Positions 1 to 7,352 of a stretch of 14,158 bases of DNA are shown in pieces. Numbering within the stretch: position 1 is the first letter of the stretch; the number at the start of each line of letters is the position of its first letter. The notes beneath the pieces are model-generated. The model was not told where the DNA came from. It did not search any database and saw only the letters and a program-made list of their open reading frames with translations. This stretch comes from Castellaniella sp. UBA6218 (GTDB lineage: Bacteria > Pseudomonadota > Gammaproteobacteria > Burkholderiales > Burkholderiaceae_B), in contig DISE01000107.1 in NCBI GenBank assembly GCA_002421865.1, positions 1 through 14,158 of the forward strand, given 5' to 3'. Position numbers and translations under genes: made by a program.

Positions 1-906
1 GCCCACATCCGCACCCTGCTGCTGACCCTGCTCTACCGCCAGATGCCGGCGCTGATCGAGCGCGGCTACGTCTACATCGCCCAGCCGCCGCTCTACAAGG
101 TCAAGGTCGGCCGAGAGGAACGCTATCTGAAGGACGACGCCGAGGAAGCGCAGTTCATGCTGCAGCTGGCGCTCAAGGACACGGAGCTCACGCCCGCCGC
201 CGGCGCCACGCCGATTTCGGGCGACGCCCTGATGAACCTGGCGCGCCAGTACGTCACCGCGGATTCGGTCATCGCCCGCCTGTCGCGCACGCTGGACGCC
301 GAAGCCCTGTCGGCCATGGCCGAAGGCGTGCAGCTCAGCCTGGTGGACGAAGCCGCCGCCCGCGCCAGCGCCGCCGCGCTGGAACAGGCCCTGCGCGATC
401 CGGCCAATCCCCACAGCGTCCACGTGGAAGCCCAATTCGACGACATCGAGGAAGCCTGGCGTCTGGCGGTCATCCGCCCGCACTTCGGCAATATGCGCGT
501 CAGCGTGTTCGACCGCCATTTCGTGCGCGGCGGCGACCACGCCGTCCTGGCCCGCACGGCCAAGACCTTCCTGGGCCTGATGGGCGAAGGCGCCGTCGTG
601 CGCCGGGGCACCGGCGACAAGCTCAAGGAAAAGCCCGTCTCCGACTTCCGCGAGGTCATGCAATGGCTGCGCTCCGAAGCCGAACGCGGCATCAGCAAGC
701 AGCGCTACAAGGGCCTGGGCGAAATGAACCCGGCCCAGCTCTGGGAAACCACCATGGATCCGACTGTGCGCCGCCTGCTGCGCGTGCAGATCGACGACGC
801 CATCGCCGCCGACGAGATCTTCGTCACCCTGATGGGCGACAATGTCGAACCGCGCCGCGCCTTCATCGAAACCCATGCCCTGCAGGCGGGAAACATCGAC
901 GTGTGA
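1..906 (+). CDS. gyrB: DNA gyrase subunit B, C-terminal part (5' truncated by window edge)
   Basis: The reading frame is open from base 1 and ends at TGA 904-906, giving the last 301 residues of GyrB, the ATPase subunit of the type II topoisomerase that introduces negative supercoils. Visible landmarks are the Toprim-domain segment AHIRTLLLT...YIAQPPLYKVK at the very start, a long Gram-negative-type insert in the middle, and the conserved tail with QRYKGLGEMNPAQLWETTMD, DAIAADEIFVTLMGD and VEPRRAFIE, ending in NIDV. The C-terminus aligns with proteobacterial GyrB to the last residue, so the 3' end looks intact. The N-terminal GHKL ATPase and transducer domains lie outside the window, where dnaA and dnaN would be expected by analogy. 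An intrinsic terminator sits about 70 nt after the stop. The identification is very secure. Confidence 0.98.
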   Translation, partial: AHIRTLLLTLLYRQMPALIERGYVYIAQPPLYKVKVGREERYLKDDAEEAQFMLQLALKDTELTPAAGATPISGDALMNLARQYVTADSVIARLSRTLDAEALSAMAEGVQLSLVDEAAARASAAALEQALRDPANPHSVHVEAQFDDIEEAWRLAVIRPHFGNMRVSVFDRHFVRGGDHAVLARTAKTFLGLMGEGAVVRRGTGDKLKEKPVSDFREVMQWLRSEAERGISKQRYKGLGEMNPAQLWETTMDPTVRRLLRVQIDDAIAADEIFVTLMGDNVEPRRAFIETHALQAGNIDV

Positions 907-909
907 GAC

Positions 910-1237
910 TGTGTGTTGGATTTCGGAAAAGATGGCCAAGTTTTGTGGAAAAGTTGGCCATCCATAGAGATCAGGGAAATGACCGCCTATTTTGGCGGTC
1001 ATTTTTTTGGCTGGAATGGGAAGGCATGGCGTGCTTTGCTGAAACTATCGGCACGTCGAGGCTAGGCAAGAGATGTGTTTGAGGTCCATGCCGAGATTAC
1101 GGATTTTGGAGCCTATCGGGCGTGGAGTGACGCCAACCATTCAAAAACACTTGGCCAGGTTTTCAGCAAAGACTTTTCGGCCTCCCCTGGGAACCCCACC
1201 AGACCACTGGCCAACTTTTCCGAAAACCCACACTGTG
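910..1237. mobile_element. Putative remnant of an insertion sequence (IS21-like end architecture)
   Basis: A motif close to GGAAAAGWTGGCCA occurs four times. Two copies are in direct orientation near the left end (925-938 and 947-960) and two are inverted near the right end (1208-1221, and a diverged one at 1152-1165). The outer copies extend into an imperfect inverted repeat of about 28 bp (about 911-938 against 1208-1235) beginning GTGTG. Several short repeats at each end in inverted orientation is the known layout of IS21-family termini, so I infer a deletion derivative or non-autonomous element. There is no istA/istB-like ORF inside the roughly 330 bp. No target-site duplication is evident. 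Alternatives are an intergenic repeat family or a regulatory repeat array. Confidence 0.4.
978..1008 (+). terminator. Intrinsic terminator downstream of gyrB
   Basis: A perfect 10-bp stem (AATGACCGCC at 978-987 with GGCGGTCATT at 994-1003) encloses a 6-nt loop and runs straight into a T tract ending at 1008. It lies 72 nt after the gyrB stop and probably ends the dnaA-dnaN-gyrB type transcript. It falls inside the inverted-repeat element described at 910-1237, so it may have arrived with that element. Confidence 0.8.
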
Positions 1238-1263
1238 CGGGCTGTCTGTCACGACACCCCACG

Positions 1264-2193
1264 TCAATCTCCGTCAGCCCGCCCTGCTCCGCACGTCCGG
1301 CGCACCAGCTGCCTCAGCCAGCGGTGCGCCGGATCCGTCTCCAGGCGGGGATGCCACATCTGTGAAATCGTGATGACCTGAGTCGGCACGGGAAGCTCGA
1401 ACGTCCCGAATGCCTGCCCGGCTTTCCCGCCTGCCAGTGGGGCCGGCAGATACGAGGCGGGCAGCAGCGCGATCAGGTCCGACGCCATGGCCACAGCCAA
1501 TGCCGCCGGAAAGCCGGGAACCACGCTGGCCACCTTGCGGGCCAGGCCCAGTTCCGCCAGCGCATCGTCGACCGGACCATGGGCGCGTCCCCGGCGCGAA
1601 GCGACCACATGTCCATACGAGACGTACTGCTTGGCGGTGACGGCCGGCCCGGACAGCAAAGGATGTCCCGCCCGGACCACGCCGATGAAATGGTCGCGGA
1701 ACAGGGCTTGCAGGCGGATTTCCGGCCCCATGTTTTCCACGACTCCGATCTCCAGATCGACCAGCCCTTCCCGAAGATAGCGGGAATCCTTCTCAATCTT
1801 CGGAGCGAAATGCAGGCTGACGCGCGGTGCCTCGCCGGCCGAGGCCGCGATCAGCCCCGGGCCGAAGGCCTCGACGAACCCTTCGTTCGCCCGTATGGAA
1901 AAAACGCGCTCCAGGGTGGACAGATTCAGTTCGGACACTGCGGGCGACAGCAGTGTCCGGATTTCAAGCACCGCATCGCGTGCCCGCTCACGGATCGCCT
2001 GCGCATGAGGGGTAGGCACCATCTGACGCCCCGCCCGTACCAGCAATGGATCGCCAGTCGTGGCGCGCAGCCGGCCCAGAGTCCGGCTCATGGCGGAAGT
2101 GCTCAGGCCGGTTCGCCGCGCCGCGCCGGCCACGCTGCCCTCGGCCAACAGTGCATCGAGCGCCACCAGCAGGTTGAAATCGGGTTCTGACAT
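1264..2193 (-). CDS. LysR-type transcriptional regulator
   Basis: This encodes 309 residues, the usual length for a LysR-type regulator. Residues about 4-65 form the N-terminal winged helix-turn-helix (FNLLVALDALLAEGS, then AARRTGLSTSAMSRTLGRLR, then DPLLVR). The rest is the two-lobed effector-binding domain. I chose the ATG at 2191-2193 because the family profile begins at SEPDFNLL. A TTG at 2260-2262 would add 23 residues of atypical sequence. No convincing Shine-Dalgarno precedes the ATG, so the start is less certain than the gene. It is divergent from the MFS exporter at 2351, the classic arrangement in which the regulator controls the adjacent gene and itself from the shared 157-bp intergenic region. 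The effector is not predictable from sequence. Confidence 0.9.
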   Translation of the reverse strand: MSEPDFNLLVALDALLAEGSVAGAARRTGLSTSAMSRTLGRLRATTGDPLLVRAGRQMVPTPHAQAIRERARDAVLEIRTLLSPAVSELNLSTLERVFSIRANEGFVEAFGPGLIAASAGEAPRVSLHFAPKIEKDSRYLREGLVDLEIGVVENMGPEIRLQALFRDHFIGVVRAGHPLLSGPAVTAKQYVSYGHVVASRRGRAHGPVDDALAELGLARKVASVVPGFPAALAVAMASDLIALLPASYLPAPLAGGKAGQAFGTFELPVPTQVITISQMWHPRLETDPAHRWLRQLVRRTCGAGRADGD

Positions 2194-2350
2194 AGGAGGC
2201 GGGCCTGGTGCCCGGATGAAAGCGGGATCGGTGCCGGATGCGACATGCGGCGTACCATGCAATGTATAACTGTAAATGATGCGTCTTCCGCCTGGTCGGC
2301 ATCGCGATTACATTTTTTCCATGGATCGAACAATAGCGAGGTGAAGCGCC
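2194..2350. promoter_or_regulatory. Shared lysR / MFS control region
   Basis: This 157-bp gap separates two divergent genes and must hold both promoters. An AT-rich patch at about 2257-2282 includes an imperfect dyad (GCA...TGC around GTATAACTGTAAAT) with T-N11-A spacing possibilities, the kind of site LysR regulators bind. I could not pick one site or a clear -35/-10 pair. A good Shine-Dalgarno (GCGAGGTGAAG, 2336-2346) serves the MFS gene. Confidence 0.4.
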
Positions 2351-3754
2351 ATGGAATTACTGACCGATAAACCCGGAGACGAAGGATTGCCGGGCCGCGA
2401 GCGCGCCGCCGTCATGGCGGCGCTGATGACTTCCACCGTCATGGTGGTATTCGACGGATCGGTGGTCAACATCGCCTTGCCGAAAATGGCGGATGCGCTG
2501 CGGGTCGCGCCATCGGTCGCCGTCTGGTTCGCCAATGCGTACCTGCTGTCCGTAGCCATGACGCTGGCCATTTTCGCCGCGCTCGCCGGCCGTTTCGGGT
2601 TCCGCCCTTTGTTCCTGCCGGGCCTGGCTGTGTTCACCCTGGCGTCGGCGGGTTGCGCGCTGGCGTCCGACGCCTATGCGCTGATCGCCTTGCGGGTGCT
2701 GCAGGGCATCGGTGGAGCCGCGGTGGTCAGCATCGGGCCGGCCATCTTGCGATCGGCGTTCCCTGGCCGCCTGCTAGGGCGGATACTGGGCCTGAATGCG
2801 CTGCTGATCGCCGCCAGCACCGCCATCGCGCCGATCGTCGGCGGCACACTGCTCGATGCCTGGGGCTGGCAATGGCTGTTCGCATTGAACATCGTCCCCG
2901 GCGCGATGGCCCTGGCGATCGGCATGAAGACCATTCCCGCCGGACCGAGGGCCGCGCACGGGCCTTTCGACACCCCGGGAGCATGGCTCTCCGCCGTGCT
3001 GCTGGGCGCATTGATCATGACAGCCAATCACATCACGATGCCGGGTGGCGGCTGGTACGCGCTCGTCGCCTTGCTCGCCGGCGCGGGGTTTGTGTGGCGC
3101 ATGCGCCATGCGAAGCATCCTCTGCTGCCCCCCGTGATCTTTGCGTCAGCCCGGTTCTCGCTGGCGGCGCTGACCTCGATGGCCTCGTTCGTGGCGCAAG
3201 GCATCACCTTCGTAGCCCTGCCGTTTCTGTTCCAGAATGTATACGGCTACAGTGCCTTTGAAACCGCGCTGCTGTTCACGCCGTGGCCGGTGGGCATCGT
3301 GCTGGTCGCGCCCCATGCGGGGCGCCTGGCCGACCGGATGTCGCCCGCTTTGATCTCCACCATCGGCCTGTGCGTGCTGCTGGCCGGCCAGGTGTCGCTC
3401 GTCTTTCTGCCTGGGCAACCACAGGTCTGGGATATCGTGGCGCGCTGCCTGCTGTGCGGGATCGGCTTCGGCTGCTTCCAGAGCCCCAACAACCGGGAAA
3501 TGCTGTCGAACGTATCGCGCGAGCACAGCAGCTATGCCTCGGGAGTGCTGGCCATCATGCGCACGTTCGGCCAATGTCTGGGGACGGCGCTGGTGGGGGT
3601 ACTGCTGGCCATGCATGTTCAAGGCGGCGTGTCCATGGAACAACCGGCGGTGCGGCTGAGCCTGTGGGTCGCAGTGGCGGCGACGGCGATGGCTGTGGCG
3701 CTGAGCCTGAGCCGCTTGCGAAAAACCGTCCGGACGTCCTGCCTGGATACGTGA
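2351..3754 (+). CDS. MFS transporter, drug:H+ antiporter (DHA2/EmrB-QacA-like)
   Basis: This 467-residue, very hydrophobic inner-membrane protein has major facilitator signatures. TM1 carries the drug-antiporter motif FDGSVVNIALPKM (residues about 34-46). GRFGFRPLFL follows TM2 (motif A). An ASTAIAPIVGG segment (motif C) in TM5 marks the drug:H+ antiporter group. The many hydrophobic stretches suit 12-14 helices, and the length falls slightly below typical 14-TM DHA2 proteins. The expected role is proton-driven efflux of a small molecule or drug, with the substrate unknown. The start at 2351 is backed by the Shine-Dalgarno GAGGTGAAG a few bases upstream. It is divergent from the LysR regulator, its likely controller. 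A short palindrome (ATGGGA/TCCCAT) starts at the stop codon but lacks a T tract. Confidence 0.9.
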   Translation: MELLTDKPGDEGLPGRERAAVMAALMTSTVMVVFDGSVVNIALPKMADALRVAPSVAVWFANAYLLSVAMTLAIFAALAGRFGFRPLFLPGLAVFTLASAGCALASDAYALIALRVLQGIGGAAVVSIGPAILRSAFPGRLLGRILGLNALLIAASTAIAPIVGGTLLDAWGWQWLFALNIVPGAMALAIGMKTIPAGPRAAHGPFDTPGAWLSAVLLGALIMTANHITMPGGGWYALVALLAGAGFVWRMRHAKHPLLPPVIFASARFSLAALTSMASFVAQGITFVALPFLFQNVYGYSAFETALLFTPWPVGIVLVAPHAGRLADRMSPALISTIGLCVLLAGQVSLVFLPGQPQVWDIVARCLLCGIGFGCFQSPNNREMLSNVSREHSSYASGVLAIMRTFGQCLGTALVGVLLAMHVQGGVSMEQPAVRLSLWVAVAATAMAVALSLSRLRKTVRTSCLDT

Positions 3755-3800
3755 TGGGAGTGTCCCATTCACAAATCGCAACCTATCTCCTTGAATTCTT

Positions 3801-3829
3801 GGAATTTATCTGACACTCCGACCCTAAAC
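3801..3829 (+). promoter_or_regulatory. Candidate ECF-sigma-type promoter of the YXWGXW gene
   Basis: GGAATTT (3801-3807) followed after 16 bp by CTAAAC (3824-3829) resembles the GGAA...-type -35 and short -10 of extracytoplasmic-function sigma factor promoters. It lies about 45 bp before the start of a gene for an exported protein, where envelope-stress control would make sense. The match is to a loose consensus only. Confidence 0.25.
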
Positions 3830-3874
3830 TGGGTTCGAGTGCCGGACAATCGGGAAATCAACGGGATACGGATC

Positions 3875-4891
3875 ATGAAGGTCATCCAGAACACATCGAA
3901 AACCGGCATGGCCGCCCGCCTGCGCGCCATGTCGCTCGCTCTGGCCGCGAGCATGGCGGCCGCCCCGCTGCTGACGCTGCCGACGTCTGCGGCCGCCGCC
4001 GTCAACGTCGGCGTGGCGATCACCCTGGCGCCGCCACCCTTGCCGGAAATGATCCAGCCGGTCGCCCCCGGCCCCGGCTACATCTGGACTCCGGGATACT
4101 GGGCCTGGGGACCGGACGGCTACTACTGGATCGACGGCGCATGGCTCGTCCCTCCCGCCATCGGGCTTCTGTGGACCCCCGGCTGGTGGGGCTGGTCCGA
4201 TGGCTATTACCGCTGGCACAACGGCTACTGGGGCCCCCAAGTCGGCTTCTATGGCGGCATCAACTACGGATTTGGCTATTTCGGCGTGGGTTATGTCGGT
4301 GGTCATTGGCGAGGCAGGGATTTCTATTACAACCGTGCCGTCACCAACGTCAACATCACTCACGTCCGCAACGTCTACGTGGACAAGACAGTGATCCACA
4401 ACGCCCCTCCGGACCGGCGACGCGTCAGCTACAACGGCGGCCAGGGCGGCATGGCATCCCGGCCGACGTCCGAGCAACGCGCCTATGCGCATCAGCCGCA
4501 TGCGGCCAATGCACCGGGACGGTATGAACCGGACAGAAACAGGCCCATGCATGCCGGCGGTCCCGGCCCGCGCGACATCCACCGCACCGACGGATCAAGC
4601 CCACCTTCCCCTCCTGCACGCCAGGAAATGAACGTGCCACGTCAGGCACCGGAATCGTGGCGGTCGGGCCCCGGCCGGACCGCGCAGCCCGACCGGCCTC
4701 AGAGGGAATTCCGCGAACGGCCGCATGATCAGTTCCAGGCCGCGGGACGTCCTGGTCCGGGACGCCCGGACACCGGCCCCGGCCAATGGCGTCGCGGACC
4801 GGAGGAAAGACCGCGCGCCGAAGCCCCGGGGCGCGACGGCCGGGATCGCCAGGAACAGGGCCGCCCAGGGAGGGAAGACCGCCGCCACTGA
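3875..4891 (+). CDS. Secreted YXWGXW-repeat protein with disordered C-terminal tail
   Basis: This encodes 338 residues. I took the ATG at 3875 because it gives a classic signal peptide: a basic N-region, then the hydrophobic MSLALAASMAAAPLLTL core and an Ala-rich cleavage zone near residue 42 (SAAAA before VNVGV). Upstream codons in the same frame add no recognisable domain. Residues about 60-150 are packed with Tyr, Trp and Gly in repeats such as GYWAWGPDGYYW, GWWGWSDGYYRW and GYWGPQVGFYGG, the hallmark of the YXWGXW repeat family found in proteobacterial envelopes. Residues about 185-338 are Arg/Pro/Gly/Gln-rich, strongly basic and probably disordered. No catalytic motif is visible. The family function is not established, and a periplasmic or surface structural or stress role is only inference. 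Confidence 0.85.
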   Translation: MKVIQNTSKTGMAARLRAMSLALAASMAAAPLLTLPTSAAAAVNVGVAITLAPPPLPEMIQPVAPGPGYIWTPGYWAWGPDGYYWIDGAWLVPPAIGLLWTPGWWGWSDGYYRWHNGYWGPQVGFYGGINYGFGYFGVGYVGGHWRGRDFYYNRAVTNVNITHVRNVYVDKTVIHNAPPDRRRVSYNGGQGGMASRPTSEQRAYAHQPHAANAPGRYEPDRNRPMHAGGPGPRDIHRTDGSSPPSPPARQEMNVPRQAPESWRSGPGRTAQPDRPQREFRERPHDQFQAAGRPGPGRPDTGPGQWRRGPEERPRAEAPGRDGRDRQEQGRPGREDRRH

Positions 4892-4906
4892 TATCATGCC
4901 GGGGCC

Positions 4907-5449
4907 ATGTTGCCCCGAGCCCTGAATACTGCCGATCTGCCTGATCTGAATCTCATTCAGACTCATTGCTATGAAGCGTCCATGCTCGAATCGGTGGACG
5001 TCTTCGCTGGCCGCCTTCAGGCAGCTCCTGAATGGATCTGGGGCATCCAGGATGATGGCGGCCTCTGCGCCTACCTGTTCACCTATCCGTCGCGCCAGGG
5101 CCATCTGTCACCCCTGAACGGCAATTTTTACCCGGCTTGCGACGGCGACACCCTGTACCTGCACGACCTGGCCATCCACCCCCGGGCGCGCGGTCTTGGG
5201 TTGGCACAGCGTTTGATCCGGCACGCCTGGACCCGCGCACAGATGGCTGGACTAAGGCATTCCGCGCTGATCTCGGTCCAGGGTTCGGAACGTTTCTGGG
5301 AAGCGCACGGCTATCGCACTCGCACGGAACTGGACGACCGGCAACGCGCTTGCCTGGCCGGCTACAAACAGCCAGCCCGGTACATGACGCGACCGCTCGA
5401 CCGGCCAACTACTGGGTCTGATCCTGATCGTCTCCGGGATGCTGGATGA
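4907..5449 (+). CDS. GNAT-family N-acetyltransferase
   Basis: This encodes 180 residues with the GNAT fold signature. Strand beta4 YLHDLAIHP (about 84-92) is followed by the acetyl-CoA pyrophosphate loop RARGLG (93-98, fitting Q/R-x-x-G-x-G/A) and helix alpha3 AQRLIRHAW. A later GSERFWEAHGYR segment (about 126-137) is the usual motif B. It would transfer an acetyl group from acetyl-CoA to an amine, with the substrate unidentified. The start lies 15 bp after the preceding stop, so the two may be co-transcribed. Its last 41 bp overlap the 3' end of the convergent uspA-type gene, so the final residues (about 167-180) are dictated by two genes and are probably a non-essential tail. Confidence 0.88.
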   Translation: MLPRALNTADLPDLNLIQTHCYEASMLESVDVFAGRLQAAPEWIWGIQDDGGLCAYLFTYPSRQGHLSPLNGNFYPACDGDTLYLHDLAIHPRARGLGLAQRLIRHAWTRAQMAGLRHSALISVQGSERFWEAHGYRTRTELDDRQRACLAGYKQPARYMTRPLDRPTTGSDPDRLRDAG

Positions 5450-5864
5450 GCAATACCGGCCGATGCGTCAAGGCCAGCACCCGGCCGGCGACTGATCCGA
5501 TCACCGCATCCAGCAACACGCCGCGGCCATGCGCGCCCATCACGATCATGTGGGCGTCGACCTCGTCGGCATAGCGCGTGATTTCCTGGGGCGCGAAACC
5601 AATCCGGGAATCGACCACGTGCGGCACGCCGGCCTGGCTCAGGATTTCAGCCGTCGGTTTCAACACCTTGGCGGACTCCTCGCCATACCATTCCTGGATC
5701 GCCCCGGCATCCACGAAACGGCTCACCCGGGCGGGCAGATTGGCCATCACATGAAGAACCCTCACAACCCCGCCATCGGGCAGCAGCCCGGATTGCGCGA
5801 TGAAGCGCGCCGCCTGAAAGCTGTACGCGGAACCGTCCGTCGCCAGCACGATATCCTTTGCCAT
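5409..5864 (-). CDS. Universal stress protein (UspA family)
   Basis: This encodes 151 residues, one Usp domain. The N-terminus MAKDIVLATDGS gives the first strand and the nucleotide-binding Asp10. The ATP-binding signature G-2X-G-9X-G-S is exact at Gly110, Gly113, Gly123 and Ser124 (GAHGRG then IGS), followed by the final strand HRPVLLIQ. Family members bind ATP and are induced in stress or stationary phase, and the precise role is unknown. The ATG at 5862-5864 is chosen because it is preceded on the minus strand by a strong Shine-Dalgarno AGGAGAGG (5869-5876). A longer upstream frame adds 16 residues with no support. The 3' end overlaps the convergent acetyltransferase gene by 41 bp. Confidence 0.93.
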   Translation of the reverse strand: MAKDIVLATDGSAYSFQAARFIAQSGLLPDGGVVRVLHVMANLPARVSRFVDAGAIQEWYGEESAKVLKPTAEILSQAGVPHVVDSRIGFAPQEITRYADEVDAHMIVMGAHGRGVLLDAVIGSVAGRVLALTHRPVLLIQHPGDDQDQTQ

Positions 5865-6022
5865 GTGACCTCTCCTGTGATCCGGTATCCGGGCGCATGT
5901 CCACCCTACCATAATCTACCGCACACCAGCTTCCCACGGACCCGTTTTCCGGAAGAAACCTTGCACTGGCGCAATCGATCGCATCCATTGTCCTGATCCC
6001 CATCCCGAAGGACAATAGGACG

Positions 6023-7090
6023 ATGAACCCGACCCTACTCCATACACTGGACGCCCAACCCCTGGCCGTCATTGGCGACATTCATGGCGAGATCCAGGCG
6101 CTGGACGCCTTGCTCGACCGCTTGCGAAAGAATCCCGAAACAGAGGACCGTCTGCTGGTGTTCATCGGCGACCTGTGCGATCGCGGCCCGGACAGCGTGA
6201 GCGTCATCCGCCGGGTGCGGGAACTCGTGGAAAGAGGACGGGCGCTCTGCATTCTGGGCAATCACGAAATCAACTTGCTGGCCAACGACGCGAAAGACGG
6301 TTCAGGCTGGTTCTTCGACAGTCGGGAAGCCTCCGATGCCCCTTTCTATGCGCCATTCGTCCGCGCTTCGGCACGGGAACGGCCCGAAATACGGGATTTC
6401 CTGTGCGGTCTTCCCCTGGCAATCCGCATGCCGGGGCTGCGGATCGTGCATGCCGCCTGGGATGCTGCTTCCATCGAGGCCATCGCCGATTTTCCTTGCG
6501 GGCACATCCTGGAACTGATCCACGAACAGGAACTGAATGTTCTGCAGGCCGCCCGCGTCGACGACCTGCATGCCCGTTACCGCGGGGAACTCGAACGCTG
6601 GGGCAAGCAACTGGAGAATCCTGACGATCCTCCCCCCTATCTGGACGCGGTGGCGGATTTCGAATCACTGGAACATCGTCTCAACCCGATCAAGCGGCTG
6701 ACTTCCGGTATCGAGACCCGCAGCCCGCAACCTTTCTTTTCCGGCAACCGCTGGCGCTATTCCGACCGTACCGCCTGGTGGAACGAGGATGAGGATCCCA
6801 CCCCGGTGCTGATCGGCCACTACTGGCGCTTGTTCAAACCTCCGGTTCAAGGGGCGAACTGGCGCTACGGCCGTCTCTTCGAAGGTGTGCCGCCCACGGC
6901 ATGGCACGGCCGTCACCGGCAGGCTTTTTGCATCGACTACTCGGTCGGCGCCCGTTGGCGCCCCCGGAAATCTCCCGATCGGGGGCCGGAAAGCCATTAC
7001 CGGCTTGCCGCCATGCTATGGCCGGAACGCGATCTGCTGTTCGACGACGGCGCCCGCATCCCGACGATCGGCGGCATGCCGACTGCCTGA
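6023..7090 (+). CDS. Calcineurin-like metallophosphoesterase
   Basis: This encodes 355 residues with the full set of metal-ligand motifs of the PPP/calcineurin-like fold: GDIHG (18-22), GDLCDRGPD (49-57), GNHE (79-82), VHAAWD (142-147) and GHYW (265-268). The GDXHG-GDXXDRG-GNHE spacing is that of PP1/PP2A-like and diadenosine tetraphosphatase-like bacterial phosphatases, so it should be a two-metal-ion phosphatase acting on phosphoproteins or nucleotides. No signal peptide is seen, so it is probably cytoplasmic. About 115 residues (150-265) separate the last two motifs, a long helical insertion that may set substrate choice. The start has a good Shine-Dalgarno (AGGACAATAGGACG) immediately upstream. 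It is divergent from the usp gene. ApaH is an alternative relative, but ApaH is shorter. Confidence 0.9.
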   Translation: MNPTLLHTLDAQPLAVIGDIHGEIQALDALLDRLRKNPETEDRLLVFIGDLCDRGPDSVSVIRRVRELVERGRALCILGNHEINLLANDAKDGSGWFFDSREASDAPFYAPFVRASARERPEIRDFLCGLPLAIRMPGLRIVHAAWDAASIEAIADFPCGHILELIHEQELNVLQAARVDDLHARYRGELERWGKQLENPDDPPPYLDAVADFESLEHRLNPIKRLTSGIETRSPQPFFSGNRWRYSDRTAWWNEDEDPTPVLIGHYWRLFKPPVQGANWRYGRLFEGVPPTAWHGRHRQAFCIDYSVGARWRPRKSPDRGPESHYRLAAMLWPERDLLFDDGARIPTIGGMPTA

Positions 7091-7107
7091 TTTCAAGACT
7101 TCAGGCC

Positions 7108-7116
7108 TGTGGATAA
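7108..7116 (-). promoter_or_regulatory. DnaA box (TTATCCACA)
   Basis: Exact match on the minus strand to the high-affinity DnaA box TTATNCACA. It directly follows the 8-bp palindrome CAGGCCTG and is 18 bp after the metallophosphoesterase stop. Confidence 0.6.
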
Positions 7117-7286
7117 GTCTAGAGGCTGCTTCCTGTGTTCATCCTGTCGACAAGTTGTTCATAAACACGGACTTTTCACGAGGCCGGAAAACCATCCCCA
7201 AAGCATGCCAGGGTGACGCACAAAGGCATCCACAGTAAAAATCATTACAAAGTATTGATTTTAAAGGAATTATCAGGTTACCCCTG

Positions 7287-7295
7287 TTATCCACA
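7287..7295 (+). promoter_or_regulatory. DnaA box (TTATCCACA)
   Basis: Exact match to the high-affinity DnaA box on the plus strand, right after an AT-rich tract of about 45 bp that could serve as a duplex-unwinding element. Confidence 0.65.
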
Positions 7296-7352
7296 GTCTC
7301 CCACTATTCCTATCAGTTTTATATCAAAGAAAAGAGAAAAACATAAAGACCA

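Larger units (their letters stand above)
7091..7352. other. AT-rich intergenic region with DnaA boxes: candidate oriC or DnaA-binding cluster
   Basis: This 262-bp gap lies between the convergent 3' ends of two genes and contains no ORF. It holds two perfect TTATCCACA boxes, one on each strand (7108-7116 minus, 7287-7295 plus). A partial box at 7226-7234 (GCATCCACA) keeps the ATCCACA core. An AT-rich stretch at about 7235-7280, possibly an unwinding element, lies beside the second perfect box. Two perfect boxes in so short a gap are unlikely by chance. An origin is plausible given nearby gyrB and parS-parAB. However, many relatives place oriC upstream of dnaA, which would be left of this window, so this could be an accessory DnaA-binding site. 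Confidence 0.5.

Noticed and set aside
421..436. CACGTGG core inside gyrB as a further parS site
   Set aside because: The flanks differ from the parS consensus at several positions. It is coding sequence only.
1073..1381. Two overlapping small plus-strand ORFs after gyrB
   Set aside because: They have no recognisable protein family and no Shine-Dalgarno, run through the inverted repeats, and one runs into the lysR antisense. They are more likely non-coding.
3752..3769. Palindrome at the end of the MFS gene as a terminator
   Set aside because: The stem is only 6 bp and no T tract follows.
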